Shown here: in pieces, positions 22,384-34,640 of the stretch
Layout of the letters: every line of letters starts with the position of its first letter
Position numbering within the stretch: the stretch's first letter is position 1
Origin: Erigeron canadensis
Lineage: Eukaryota > Streptophyta > Magnoliopsida > Asterales > Asteraceae
NCBI RefSeq assembly: GCF_010389155.1
Contig: NC_057764.1
Location: forward strand, 15,252,001-15,316,000
Direction: 5' to 3'
Length of the DNA: 64,000 nucleotides
Program-made: the position numbers and the translations under genes
The notes under the pieces: generated by a model
The model's database searches: none
Told to the model about the DNA's origin: nothing
Seen by the model: the letters and a program-made list of their open reading frames with translations, nothing else

Positions 22384-24187
22384 TGATGTGTAATTTGAGT
22401 GCATAATTTTGTTAGATCGTAATTGCTCGTAAAAATCACTCAAGTTTTAAATTTATAAAACAATGATATACTATAGTTATATTACACACGGGCAGTGTAC
22501 TCTGTCGCGTATACTATAGATAGTAGTAAGTCCAGGATCGTCCATAGGGAATTAATATTAGTAGTAAATGCAAATATTAAATTTAATCTAAAAAGAAAGT
22601 GTAAAATTGGGGGGTTGTGACCGAGTTGTCACGTTGCTTAACAAACTACGAGTGATCTTTTGAAAGCTTTTAAATGACTGAAAAGGAAATTTTGGCATAA
22701 GAGGAGTAAAAGATAAATCTAAAAATCGTTACGGCCTAAAAATAGTTTTTAACTATTTTTAACGAAAAGAGTTTATTTAATTTTTAGAACTAGAAAATGT
22801 TTTCAACCCCAGTTTATAATCGGACTATCACTATTCGATTAATAAACTAATAAGTGGAAAGACTATTAACCTTTAAACGAATACAGTAACAATATGAAAA
22901 CTTAACCTCCAATATCGCGACAACTTAGAACCTTGCGATTTGAACAAATTTGCAGAAATCTAAGACAACTTTTTAATTGTATGAAACGTGATTTTCAAGC
23001 CCAATATTGACTTTTAAAGTCAAAGAAACCAAGTAACAATTATACCAAAATAGCAACTTTGTTTTACTTAAACTAGCTACTGCGGCAACCGGTAATGACT
23101 CTACTTCTTAACACGGCTAGACTAGACCTCGGTCTAACTATAATGACACTCGAAAGAACTTGAACCCTTCACAATTAACCCGTAAACTATATCGAAAATC
23201 TCGAAAAATACACGTAAATATTTTTCATGCGAACATGCGAACTGTAATGAAACTTAAGACACTACTTAATGGATCATAAACGAGCTTATAACAACTTTTA
23301 GAACGAAATTTTAACGTATGGATTTTATGCAAATTCAGACCGAAGTTTTACGAACGAACTAAAATAGAACTTAAATAGAACGAGATATGCACTTGTCAAG
23401 AAACTTGATATGCTTGTGAATAGCGACTGATTAATTTAGGAGTACAAACTGATGTAACTACAGTGAACGAACTTTTGATCGGAAAGTGAACGGAAAATAT
23501 AACAGGAAGGTTTCGTGACTAATAACACAACTTATAAACTAAACCACTTTATTACAAACTAATAGTGAATAAATTGGACAATGATTTAGAAATTGGTTGT
23601 GACTGGAAATGGTTAGGAAACCATGAAAAACTTCCCAGGCACGCCTTCAAACGTTCTCTGCAAGCTCCCATATATAGCCAAATTCTCCAACTGCCTTCTT
23701 AATTTTGGAGACATGATCAAGCCATACTACAGTTGTGAATAAGAGTCTTCTGTCCAAATAGTTGAGTGACTGTCAGGTGTTGAAGATATGGTGTGATACA
23801 AATTTGACTCTTTAATTTTGTATTTTTGAATGTCAAATGGCATTAAATGCATGGTGAATATCTTCATTTCGTGGCTTTACTGGTCTGATCACATCTTCTA
23901 TTCGTAAAAGTAAAAATGAAAAGTTGTAGATTTTTCTTTCATCTTTGCGTGGCCAACTTATTCGTCAAAAACGTATATCGGATGAAGAAGTTATGACCAA
24001 AACAGTGCATCAACGTCAATTTGTAACTTTTCAAGCACTTTGTCACCAAAATCCATTACATCCTGTAAAATTACTCATACACACAATAAGTAACTAAAAT
24101 ACATTAATTTACATTCAAATGAGTTATAATTATACATTAAATTGCACAATAACGCTAAATTAAATAAGTATAATTTAAGCGTTATCA
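22384..24187 (-). repeat. 5' LTR of the Athila element
   Basis: Read on the minus strand it starts TGATAACGCTTAAATT and ends CAAATTACACATCA, 1804 bp with TG...CA ends, followed directly by the primer site. It contains the gggcagtg landmark shared with the solo LTR at 10089-11845. The bases next to it on the outside are gcaat (24188-24192); no matching copy was found at the left side. Confidence 0.85.
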
Positions 24188-24513
24188 GCAATCTAAGCAT
24201 GTTGTCGAGCGGATTCGAGATGGATGCCTTTTAAATTATTTTTTTCATTTAAAAACCCTCGTTTCGATTAATCCTGAGGGATTACTAACTTATTTTACTA
24301 ACTAATTGCAACGTGACAATTCGGTCACAAAACCCCCTATTTTTAATTGGATTGCTTTCTCAACAATTACTTTACTTTAGTCCTTGTGATCGACCTTGGA
24401 TTTACCAAGCTAACTATATTATACACAAATTGGTCCACTGCCCGAGAGTGTGTTGTTATCAGTCGCTAGCTGATTCGTGTTTATAAATTTTAAGACTCGA
24501 TTTCACACATCAG
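24188..24513 (+). repeat. Athila LTR remnant in opposite orientation
   Basis: It ends CACACATCA on the plus strand and contains ggtccactgcccgag, the reverse of a landmark in the LTR at 10089. It is therefore the last ~325 bp of a related LTR in plus orientation, truncated where the other LTR begins. No primer site follows it. Confidence 0.65.
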
Positions 24514-24598
24514 CCGCCTCTTTCTATCACCATCCTCCATTGCCGCTTGTAAATATATACAGATCTATACTATATATATATATATCACATATATATAG

Positions 24599-24966
24599 AG
24601 TTTCTTTATTTTGAGAACAATTATTTCTGTACGAACTATGAAAACTCTTAAATTATATATTTGTTCACATATTTTTTTTGTTCATTCACATGTTAAATGA
24701 TATAAAAATATATGTTGTAGAAGAAACGTTTTCAAGAAACCTTTAAATTAGCCTTTTATGAACTTGCGAATGAATTTGTTCACGTTTTTTGTTCACATGT
24801 GACAAACGGCTATATATAAGGTTTCGAAAAAAAAAAAATTTCTACAACATATGTTTTTACAACATTTCACATGTGAGTGCAAAAAAAAAAACATGTGTTT
24901 CAATATGAAATTTAAGAGTTCTTACGGTTCTTACAAAAAAAATTGGTTCTCAAAATAAAGGTCCCC
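24599..24966. mobile_element. MITE-like element with long inverted ends (candidate)
   Basis: The left end (tttctttattttgagaac..., through aactcttaaatt) and the right end (aatttaagagtt... through gttctcaaaataaagg) are inverted copies of each other over about 60 bp with mismatches. TATAG flanks both sides (24594-24598, 24967-24971). The inside is AT-rich with ttgttcacat repeats and no coding sequence. Confidence 0.6.
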
Positions 24967-24971
24967 TATAG

Positions 24972-26507
24972 AAATACATTGAATGTAAGTAAGATAAATA
25001 TGTTGTGGATGATTGTGAGTGGTGGGCTAATGGATGGTGATGGTGATAATTGGGTGAATATAAGATGTGTTTTATTTATTTATGAATGATGATGGTGATG
25101 ATTGTGAGTGTGGAAAAGACAGTATTGCCCCTCGCGTGAGGGGCACATAATATCCTAATCGGTAGAAATAGACAGACATGTCTATGTGGACTGAGATCAC
25201 CAGTATGTTGATATCATAGGGACCAAAAAAGTCACTTTACATAAGTTTGGATGATCTTTGCAAATGATGACATAACACAAGGACAAAAATGAATTTTGTT
25301 CTAAATTAAAATAGAATAGCTGAGATTGAAATTATGATAAATACATAAGGGTGGGAACCACGGGTTTATATTCTATCGTGTTCTTCATTATGTCTTCTTC
25401 AACTTGAGATCTAAATTTCCTCCATTAAAATACAACTACTGTTCTTATTCCTATCTTACAAATTCATTTATAAAAACTTATGTATCAAAATAAGTATTGC
25501 AAAGTAGGTCCTAACACATATTTAAGGGAGTTCCTTGATGAATTCATTAAATACTTTTTGAAAATTATATAAATCTAATGTAGGTCGTAGGACCTACCTT
25601 GTGTATAGCTAGATCCGCCTCAATGGTGATACAAAACGTGTTGGATATTTTAATGTGATCAATTTTATCATAATAAGACATTATATAAATAGGGTGGTGC
25701 TGAGTGAACACTTATTGTATTTATTATGAATCCCCTAGGAGCAGGGTCCAAAGAGCAGCAACCTCTGGCAAGGGTTAAAATTAAATTGCTATGGTAAATA
25801 AACCTCAGATGTTAAATTTCGGAACTTGAGGGGTGTTTTTTTTATTATTAACGAAATTTTTTAAGTTTTAGATGGCCTTATTTATGTTATTGCGTAGGGT
25901 ACTAAAGTCCTTGGGACGGGCCTGTTTACACTAATATCATTAGTTCAATACACAAGTAAAGCATATAAACTATTAAAATTGAAGTTAGGTTGGTTTCAAG
26001 TGGTTTAGTTGCGAAATTCGTACGGTAGCAAGTGATTAGCCCTATAATTTATAAAGTTATGTTACTCATTTTTATTCTATGTCACAAGGTAGGAATAAGA
26101 GATGAAAATGTTTTAAAGTTAGTTTCCAAAAGTTTAAGGCATTTTATTAAAATCAATAGTCAAGATTTAAAAATCTTTTAATTTTATTTATTAATTTTAA
26201 TTTAAGTGTCAAAATCTTTAATTTTATTAATAAAGTTAGAAATAATTTTAAAAGATCTCATTATCGAATCAAGTGGGCTTCTCCATGTGGCCCATTTGTA
26301 TTATAGGCTTCGATGTATATATGTACAATTGGTTTGTGTCTTTTTGATTACATACAAAACTTTGTCGTTCAGGAAAAATAAATAAAAACCTTATAGGCTA
26401 ATTGGAATTGTGTAGTACATGCATGTAGTACAAGTCTTACTAACTAAAGATGAGCATTTGATATTTAAAGTGTTATTTATAATACTTTTTAAAAGCCAAC
26501 AAAGAGT
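24972..26507. other. Intergenic DNA, no gene seen
   Basis: AT-rich host-like sequence with GATGGTGATGGTGAT-type triplets around 25030-25110. No reading frame or domain is supported. Confidence 0.6.
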
Positions 26508-26523
26508 AATATCCAGCTAATAT

Positions 26524-26737
26524 CAATGATGACTAGTATAAACTAGTCAAGAGACATCCCAAGTTTTACCTAAAGTCTTGAGTTTGATTTTTAGGGATGA
26601 CAAGTCCCAGGGTTTTTTCTCCGAATACTTGTAACGGCTCATGGTTAACATCTCGTTGTCTAGGGTACGTGCAAGGCTTCACCAATATTTATACGGTGAG
26701 GTTTTCCTGATTTCGCATATGACTGAATATTTAAAAA
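26524..26737 (+). mobile_element. SINE, tRNA-derived, A-tailed
   Basis: A 214-bp unit flanked by a perfect 16-bp duplication AATATCCAGCTAATAT (26508-26523 and 26738-26753). The 5' part has a box A-like tgactagtata and a box B-like gagtttgattt (26580-26590), both degenerate. It ends in a short A run before the second duplication. These are the marks of an RNA polymerase III SINE. Confidence 0.75.
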
Positions 26738-26753
26738 AATATCCAGCTAATAT

Positions 26754-27627
26754 AATCCCACCCAAATGTGAACAGCATCTCCAAACACCTGGATTAGCTA
26801 CAAAGTGGGAAGCCTAAGCCCACCAAAAACACCAGTTCTAAAGAATACTCGTTAGAGCTTGTTGGCACCATCTCAATGACCCACTTCTTTAAAATCCAAC
26901 CTGAATCGGATTTAAACTTGAATCCTTATTTTCATTTCCCCATACTAATCTAGCCAGAGCTTGTCGGCTAAAGTGTTACTTTTATGACAAATATAATAAA
27001 ATATAATTAAGGGAAAAGTTGCCAATGAGGCATTGCTTCATTTGATGGCAACACAATACCAACAAAGAGAGTTGGCATCTTTTCTTGGACAGCCTAGCTA
27101 CCCACATGCCCCCCCCCGGCTTTCATTTCTTATATTTTGTTCACTTTACGAAACACAATTCTCCCAAGTCCCAATGGTCTTCACCAAACTTATTTCTTAA
27201 GGTTCATTCACTCCATCCAATCTCCAATCATTATTTCCCTAAAGGTACTACTCCATCCTTAGTCGTAAGCATGTAATTAAGTTTTATGTCAAATTCTTAC
27301 ATATATTCAAATTTTCTAAAACTTTTATGTTCTATAACTTTAGCATAAATTTCACAAGGTCCTATATCTGAATCTATTGTTTTTATACAAAAAACATTGT
27401 ATATCTGATTATATGAACTCACCCGACATATATAATAGTATATATTTTATTTTTTCATGTCAATAATTTGTTCATGTTTTTATCATGGATCATGTTGATA
27501 ACTAGCTTCCTATGTCGATATATCTATTATGTGTTTTTATGTAACAAAGATGATTCTTCTTTTATATATTATGTGTAAATTTATTGAGTTTTTTCGGTGT
27601 ATAAAGGTTTAGGATCATAAGTTATAT
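26754..27627 (+). other. Upstream region of the small protein gene
   Basis: AT-rich region before the 27628 start codon. A C-run (ccccccccc at 27109) and a CT-rich leader-like stretch occur at 27110-27240. A candidate 5'-UTR intron donor (ggtact) lies at 27244. The TATA motif at 27600 is too close to the start codon to be its promoter unless the leader is very short. Exact promoter and leader are not resolved. Confidence 0.35.
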
Positions 27628-27873
27628 ATGGCTAGTGATGCACCAAGCTGGGCAGATCAATGGGGTGCTGGTGGTATAGGTGCTATTGAAGAAGAAAAGA
27701 TTGACGAAAAGAAAGAAAATGTTAGCAGCAAAAAGGGCTCAACAGCATTTGGTAAAGCAAATTCCGTAGCAAAAGAGGGAGCCAAGAAACTCAAGAACGG
27801 GACGTCGAATGGGATCAAATGGATCAAAGATAAATGTAGAAAGAAGAACGCTAACACAGATTCAAAAGAATAG
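27628..27873 (+). CDS. Small basic plant protein, 81 residues, unknown function
   Basis: An intact single-exon frame starting ASDAPSWADQWGAGGIGA, with a glutamate/lysine-rich centre and a basic C-terminus (KLKNGTSNGIKWIKDKCRKK). The tryptophan-containing N-terminus and the SNGIKWIKDKC tail look like a conserved small plant protein family, but I cannot name it. No signal peptide or membrane span is seen. The lysine-rich helix could bind acidic partners; that is speculation. The start is chosen because ATG follows an AT-rich leader and the conserved-looking N-terminus begins there. It is the only intact non-transposon gene fully inside the window, and its neighbours are SINEs. A stop TAG at 27871-27873 is followed by a T-rich 3' region with aatgaaa near 27984. 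Confidence 0.7.
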   Translation: MASDAPSWADQWGAGGIGAIEEEKIDEKKENVSSKKGSTAFGKANSVAKEGAKKLKNGTSNGIKWIKDKCRKKNANTDSKE

Positions 27874-28460
27874 AAATCATTTGGCCTTTGATTTGTAACA
27901 AATTATTGTATACTCAAGATTCTAATTTGCATCGATCCATCCCTTTCTTATTATTTGGTGTTTCCTTTATTTGGAGCAATACTAATGAAAAAGTTGTATG
28001 ATATATTTTTTGAACAGCAAATTTTATAAAACGGAGTATAATATTCATTTGTATTATTCATATATATACACCATAACACAAATTATTATGTGAAGCAATC
28101 TATACACCATTAATTTTTGACAATATACTAATAATTGTGCTTATCAGTGTTGTACCGTACAACACAATAATGCATATTTGATGGTGTATCGTTAAAAATT
28201 GGTGGTGTACAAATCACCTCCCAATTACTATGCACAGACATTTAAACATAAATAGGAGTTTGCTAATCATAACTTGACCCTAACATAGAATATGTTTAAC
28301 ATGTACATGTAAATGTACATGTATTATATGTTGGAAATTTGGTGTAGAAGTTTAGTTTTACTTTGGATACCAATAACCTGTACCTTTAATTTATAATCTC
28401 TATCTTTAAATTTATATATACTACGGTAAAAAATAGCTAACTTAATCCCTTATTAATAGA
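27874..28460. other. 3' flank of the small gene, no further gene
   Basis: AT-rich. Around 28100-28220 a short phrase (ttaatttttgacaa / ttaaaaattggtggtgtaca) occurs in inverted form, giving a possible fold-back of about 100 bp. Too degenerate to call an element. Confidence 0.45.
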
Positions 28461-28470
28461 AAACTTTATT

Positions 28471-28756
28471 GTACTTGAGCACCAGCTTTATATGCTAAAG
28501 GTCTCGAGTTCGAGACATGGAATGAACATTTAAAAGGAATTTCACAATAAAATCCTCAAGTGAAGCAGGTTTGAGTCCTGTAGAAAGGACAAAGTTTTGT
28601 TTCTATTAAATGTCGTGCCTTCGGACGGTTTAGTTGGGAGTTTCTCCTCCTACTAGGTATTGAGGGTGAGAGGACTCTCTAGCGCGGATCCGGTTAAGAC
28701 AATGTAAGCTAGATCCCCTATTACGAGCAAATGATCCACCCTTAAAAAAAAAAAAA
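28471..28756 (+). mobile_element. SINE, tRNA-derived, poly(A)-tailed
   Basis: A 286-bp unit ending in about 16 A, flanked by the 10-bp duplication AAACTTTATT (28461-28470, 28757-28766). A box B-like gagttcgagac is at 28506-28516, about 35 bases from the 5' end. The body is unlike the other two SINEs in the window, so it is a separate family. Confidence 0.8.
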
Positions 28757-28766
28757 AAACTTTATT

Positions 28767-29482
28767 AGCTCTCAAAATTAATTTTGCATTTCTTATTTTG
28801 CATTAACAAGTCAAAGCATGCGGTCACCGAGTACTTAATCAAATTTTCTAAGCGTATATATTCTAACATATTTTGCAAGTATCTAACATAATTTAATATG
28901 TTTTAAATCTATATAGTTTTCACTTTTCAGTCAATCATAAATCTACTTGACAAGAAACCATCCCATATGATTGGAAATCGACCAACCAACTTTTCTAACT
29001 CATGTATCAATCAAGTCATATGAGTCGGATCTGGATCAATTATTTTACGGATCGGAGTTAAGATTTCTAACCTAGTATTAGAAATTTTCAACAAGCCAAC
29101 CATGAACCCAAAGTGCCAAATATATCCACGCCTCATTAGTAGCCTAAGTATAAATAAAACAATTTCTAATACTATTATGCCCAAAAAGAAATATTGATGT
29201 AAAAAACATATCATCAGTGGAGTTATCATCCACAGCACAAATGAAGTCCCTCACTTGATAACACACCAAATCACTCATATTATAACCAATTCTATACAGA
29301 ACCAGCCTCTCTGGCCTGCTTTGCATTTCTAATTTAACGCGTATTCAAATGCCAGATGAGCAAAAAAGAAAAGATCCTCATGACTACCCGAAGCAAAAGA
29401 ACATGAATAAGTGCATAAGAATTTTTTAAAGCTATTCAAGTAACATATGAACAAACTAAAGTAGTTTGTAGCAACTAGAAAG
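28767..29482. other. Host-like DNA, no gene seen
   Basis: AT-rich sequence with short open frames only. Once the nested insertions to its right are removed it becomes the 3' flank of the F-box/LRR-like gene at 63134-64000. No polyadenylation site was assigned. Confidence 0.5.
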
Positions 29483-29675
29483 TTTCCAGGAGAGGAGAAA
29501 AAAAAAAGGAAATGCTTAGTGCCACCTTCCGCGGGTTTTGAGCCCCCATACCTTGATGGTGTATGGGGGAGGTTAAGATGTAGGCAGACCTTACCTCTAC
29601 CTAAGTAGAGAGGCTGCTTCCAGTTTCTACCTAAATGGTAGAAAAGGCCCTCCAACCTTTGCATGGGATGAGGAT

Positions 29676-32472
29676 TGTGATAACTGTCATCTGAGCGTAT
29701 TTCCTGAAACACTATTCCGGTCATTTCAGTTCGTTTCGCTTATGTACGTCATTAGATTTTAAGACTTTAGCGATGAAATAGGTGGATTTATGACTTATTT
29801 GGACTCTTTGAGCATTTAGACTTTAGAAAGAATTGTGCATGGACTCGAGAACAGGAGGAATACTAGTTGTTTTGTGGAAATGCCAAAAAAATGAAATACT
29901 TAAAATTTAATCTATTAAAGATTTAATAAGTTAATATAGTCATGTTTTTATCCATTAGAAAACTATTAAAAAGTTACATTTGAATGTGTCAACGATGTGA
30001 ATTAACGGGTCTCGAGTATTCTTAATTAGTCGAGTCAAACGAGTTTTTGGTGGAGTCAAAGTTGGGTCAAATCCTGGTCAAAGTTAGGGGAGGAACTAAC
30101 AAAACCTAACCTAACCCTAATTTCTCCCATTTTTCACACACTTCCCATCTCACTTCTCCCTCTCCCTTCTCTCTCTCTCTCAACCGACCTCTCCCCCCTC
30201 CCCCTCTTTTTTTTTTTTTTTTTCCGGCCACCACTTTCCACCACCAACCGGCCACCACCAACCACCACTGTATTCCGGCCGGCCGCCGCCACAAACCACC
30301 ACCTATAGTCATATTTCTTTAAGTTTCTTCTTTTCTTTTGTGATTTGAGTAAGTATTGCATAGATCTTTGTATCTTGATGATTTTTCTTCATCAAAAGAA
30401 AGGTTTTCTTCCAAACATATATTCATATATATTTTCGGCCATATATTTTTATATAAATCTTTGGATCCGAATTTTTCTGACCCGTTTTGTTTAGACCCGA
30501 AATCTTCTTTACAATATATATATATACTAATCGGTTATATAATGCATATATATATATATATTTAATCCGATTTTTGTACATATATACATATATATTTTCG
30601 GGTTTTTCATGTTGGTGTATATATATAGATCCGAAATGTATATGGATCCGGAAAGCAAAATCCGAAAACTCAAAGATCCGAATAGTTTGAGACACAAATC
30701 GGTTAGATCCAAAAACTTTAAACCGAAAACCTTTGAATCTGTGATGAATAGCCCGAAATCTTCTTCAAATCCGAGTAGTTACACCCGAAAACTTGAATCT
30801 TTGCTCCGAAATCCTTGTATCTGAAATATTAGACCCAAAGATATAATCAACTTGGTATGTTTTGATGCTTGTACTATGAGTTTGGTTATTGTTCATATAT
30901 ATATTACCGAATTAATTCAAAACCGGGTTATAAAAGTGATTATGGGTTATTTTTGAGTAGATCTAACATAGATTTGAGTTGTAAATCATGATTTTGGTCT
31001 TGAAATTGTGTTTGTGATTTGGATCTAATCTTGGGGACTCATTTTCTTGCCGGTCAATGCTGGTCAAACCACGGTCAAAGGGCAGATTTATAACTTGTCT
31101 ATTTTGGTCCTTCTGATAAATTAAAAGTTTGAGTTATTTTTGGGTATTAATGGATCTTTTGGTTAAAAATGGGTTTAAGTCATGATTTAGTCAAATTAAG
31201 GTTTTTAAGAAAGTTAAATCATATTTTAATTAATTTGAGACATGTTTATAATCAAATCCCAATTATCATAATATTGGAATTATTATGGATATATATATAT
31301 AACTGAAAGGAATTTGTAAAAACTATATAAAAATTGTACATTTGTATGACACAATGACTTTCCGGACTTAAGATATTTTATAATGACGTTGATACGAAGA
31401 CTTGACGGGATATAAACAATAAAACATGACATTATTAAACGAATTATTTATTTGGAACAACTTATAAGGACAAAGGACTATTATATATATATATTAAGAC
31501 ATTGGACAAGAAATAATGGCATTTCCTAAGACACTAGTATAAGACATGGACTTGTGCAATTAAGTAAGTACTTACTGGATGACTTGTGGACAATGTAGGG
31601 CTTTTGGACAGATAGTGTGCATGTTTCAGGTGTATCTGACTGTTCGTGTTCTTGACATTGATCTATAATACTTATACTTGTGCTGCTTTCAGGTGAGTTT
31701 CGTAGCCCCTCTATTTATAAGTTTTTGGGGTGAAAAGTATACTTGTTCTTTTTAAACAGTTTGTCGATTTCTGTTTATGTTCAATATTTAGCCTGTGCGT
31801 ATAGAGTTACTTATGGCATTTGACGTGTTTCTGTCTTGTTGTTTGTGTGTGATTATGTGTTTGTTGTTGTGCTTGATGACATGCTTATTTGACGTGCTTA
31901 AAATGGAGACTTGAGACTTTGAGACTATGGACTAAGGCAGGTACCGTAAGGCCAGAATTTGAGACATTGAGACTTTGAGTACTTCGGGTACATTGAGTAC
32001 CTTGGACTTTGAGACTTGGACTTGAGACTTGTGTACTTTGACTTATATGGCGTAACTCTGCTCATTATATATTGAACAAATACTTATTTTTGTACTTAAA
32101 AGAATCGACAAAAGACTTTCTTTCTTGACTAGACTTTTTGACTAAAACCTACGAACTCACCAACCTTCTGTTGACATGTTTTAGTATACTTTTCAGGTAC
32201 TCAGGCTAATCAGGAATAAAGACTGTTATGCTAGGCCTGGACCTCGAAGATTAGTGCTCCTTCATTTATTGTCAGACTTTAAGGCTAAATGCCTTGGATT
32301 ATACCGGTTATGGACTTATTGTATTGAGTTGTTCTAGCTTAATTATGACTTGAACTCATGTTTCGGGATTATACTAATTATATTCTATTTCATTTAGTAG
32401 TATCTATGTAATTCCATGTCGTGTTGTACTTTTCATGTCACCTCATGTTTCCGCCAACGGTGGGGTGTTACA
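29676..32472 (+). repeat. 5' LTR of the Gypsy element (2797 bp)
   Basis: Starts TGTGATAACTGTCATCTGAG and ends GGTGGGGTGTTACA. It contains a telo-box-like aacctaaccctaat near 30110, a CT/T-rich stretch near 30140-30230, TATATA clusters, degenerate CCGAAA repeats (30460-30830) and degenerate GAGACTTTGAG repeats (31905-32045). Compared with the 3' LTR it has an extra ~30 bp near 30250 (ccaccactgtattccgg) and scattered substitutions. Confidence 0.9.
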
Positions 32473-32492
32473 GAATGGTATCAGAGACGTGG
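32473..32492 (+). promoter_or_regulatory. Primer binding site of the Gypsy element
   Basis: Reads gaa-TGGTATCAGAGACGTGG directly after the LTR. TGGTATCAGAG is the initiator-methionine tRNA type used by chromoviruses. Confidence 0.85.
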
Positions 32493-34640
32493 TTGTAGAG
32501 AATTAGGTGGAAAAACCTAGACTATAACCTAAGAACCCCGTATAGCATTTACGATAGGAACCATAGATGCATTCTAGACGTGCTAATGTCGCTTATATTT
32601 TGAGTTCAAGTTCTATTGAGACTTATTATCCTTGTGCTTATTTTGTCTATGGCTGTCATTTGGTAACTGTGTACTTGTGGTGACTGTGTGCTTTCGATGT
32701 TATTGTGATTATTTATGCGTATTAGAGCAAGATGAAGTGATGGCGCTAATTAGTATCGCATAGCGATAATCATAGAAAAGCCTGATCAACTGTTCTATGA
32801 TTACCGCCATGCCTTGCGACAGTTATTCACATCAGTGATTGCACTTGTAGTGAGAGTGTGGTAGCTACCCTGGGCTGCTTAATGGGTGTTGGTTAGGTGG
32901 AGGGTTAGCCGCTGGTACATCCTGTATACATACCGAGCCAATACCTAGAGAGCATACCAGTACTGTGATCCGACCTTGCATTAGATGTACTAGGGGTGTG
33001 GAGGGTTAGCCGCTGGTACATCCTGTATACATACACCACTAGTGCAATGGATGTAGGTGTTAGATTCGGACCACATTTTAACTGCGATTTAGGGTTATAT
33101 ATTATTAGTATATATATGTATTGCATTGATACGAATTGCATGACTAGTTTAAGTTCTAAATAATATCCCTTAGACCGTAAGACGAGAGGGCTTGCTGAGT
33201 GTAACATGTGACCTAGAAATTGACATTTTCGAGCGTTTCTTAGCGTTTAATGCTCTAGAGATATACTATCGTGTGTGGAATGACGGTGAGACAAGAGCTA
33301 CTACAAACGGAGACGATCGTCGTGATTATTTAAGTCATCAATGTTGTACTGACATGAAATACATGAAATGCGACGAAGGATGGACCAACTTGTAATGAAG
33401 CAGAGGATGCGCAGTATGAGGAAGGAGTAAACAAGGAGACCAGTGAATACTATGAAGAAGCTGATGAAAGAATTCGTATTAGAAATGTACTAAGAGAGCC
33501 TAGAAGTGGTGTCAAATGTTGCTTACAAAAACTTCAAGGATTGTGGTGTACAAGATTATGAAGACAAAGGTGGAGCAGTCGAGTTTATTCAATGATTAGA
33601 TAAATGGAAGCTGTGATTGGCATTAGTGGGTGTACTCTTCTTCAGAGGGTTATGTGACAAATTTCGTTAATTGGGATGTGCTGTCTTGGTGGAATGGTTA
33701 GTGTCGAACCAGAGGCAGAGTAGTGGCCGAAGCGATGCCATGTTAAAAATTTTAAGGAGTTATTGACGAGAAGATTTTGTATGGCAATTGAACCAATAAG
33801 ATTATAGCGAGAACTTTTGGAGTATAAGATGATTGGTGCTAATCATGTTCGTTACGCTACATGTTGGAGTGAGTTGTCAAGGATGGTTTCACGATTGGTT
33901 AATCCGAAAGCAAAGGCATCGGGGAGTATCTTCGTAGGTTGACCCTTTTGGTTAGGTCGATTATGGCTGTTGTTCATCCGCTTACTCTGGAAGAGGCTAC
34001 ATTGAGATACGATGGCTATGCCTGATGAGTGATTTAGTGTGGGACCCTTATGGTTGTTAGGACAAGGACGAAGGAAAGTAGTGGGGCAAGTAGTAGTGAG
34101 AAGGTTTGGCAATCTGTTGGTAAAAGACATAATAGAGGCAAGGCAATGTCAGCAAAAAGCAATATGTGGGTCCTCGCCCTTAGTGTACACAGTGTAATCT
34201 TCATACATGCGGAGAATCAAATTGCATGACATCTTTCAAATGCTATAAGATTAGGCATTTTGCAAGTTACGGTAGGGAATCAAGAATTCAGAGGGCACCG
34301 TTCAATGGGTTATCATTGAATCAGAGGAGACTACCCTAAACACATGTCCTCAGAGGCAATCAAGTTCTAGCTGCTAGAGGTCGTGCATATGTAATAATGC
34401 AACAGAGACTCGTAATGATTCGATGATGCTATTGGGACTTTCTCCTAAATGATCTTTATACTATTGTTCTTTGACTAGAGAGCTGGGTATAATTTTGTCA
34501 CGACTATTTTTGTTCCCTTATTGAGTGCTAGACTAGGTCTTACGTATATATATTTTTTTTGACATAGAAATGGTTAACTGAGGGCTAGCTGGACTAAACC
34601 AGCTCGTTCGTTCGTGCACATTAGACTTTAATAATTATAA
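32493..34640 (+). pseudogene. gag: Gypsy leader and gag, heavily decayed
   Basis: No long open frame. The first ~700 bases are leader with a 37-bp direct repeat (32897-32933, 32998-33034). Gag-like fragments follow: a zinc-knuckle remnant reads CYKIRHFASYG near 34227-34265, with QCNLHTCGESNC before it. Many stops and shifts. Confidence 0.6.

Larger units (their letters stand above)
15440..24187 (-). mobile_element. Athila-type Gypsy retrotransposon, decayed, 3' LTR missing
   Basis: Read right to left: 5' LTR (22384-24187), primer site (22361-22380), gag, protease, RT, a gap holding a Copia-C fragment, the integrase C-terminus (ending 16889), then the BPC-like and zinc-knuckle cistrons. The primer site TTTTGGCGCCCTTGCCGGGG and the RT and protease wording are of Athila style. 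A 3' LTR is not seen; the left side ends in a scrambled junction at 15381. Whether the two cistrons were part of the element or are a separate insertion in it is not proved. Confidence 0.8.

Noticed and set aside
29011..29326. Possible membrane-protein exon on the minus strand
   Set aside because: Hydrophobic by chance from AT-rich DNA; no splice signals or start context and no continuation to either side.
30100..30125. Interstitial telomere repeat
   Set aside because: Only one or two aaccctaa words, no array; more like a telo-box in the LTR.
30423..30824. Several overlapping open frames rich in I/Y in both strands
   Set aside because: They are translations of TATATA runs inside the Gypsy LTR and repeat in the other LTR (38327-38793).
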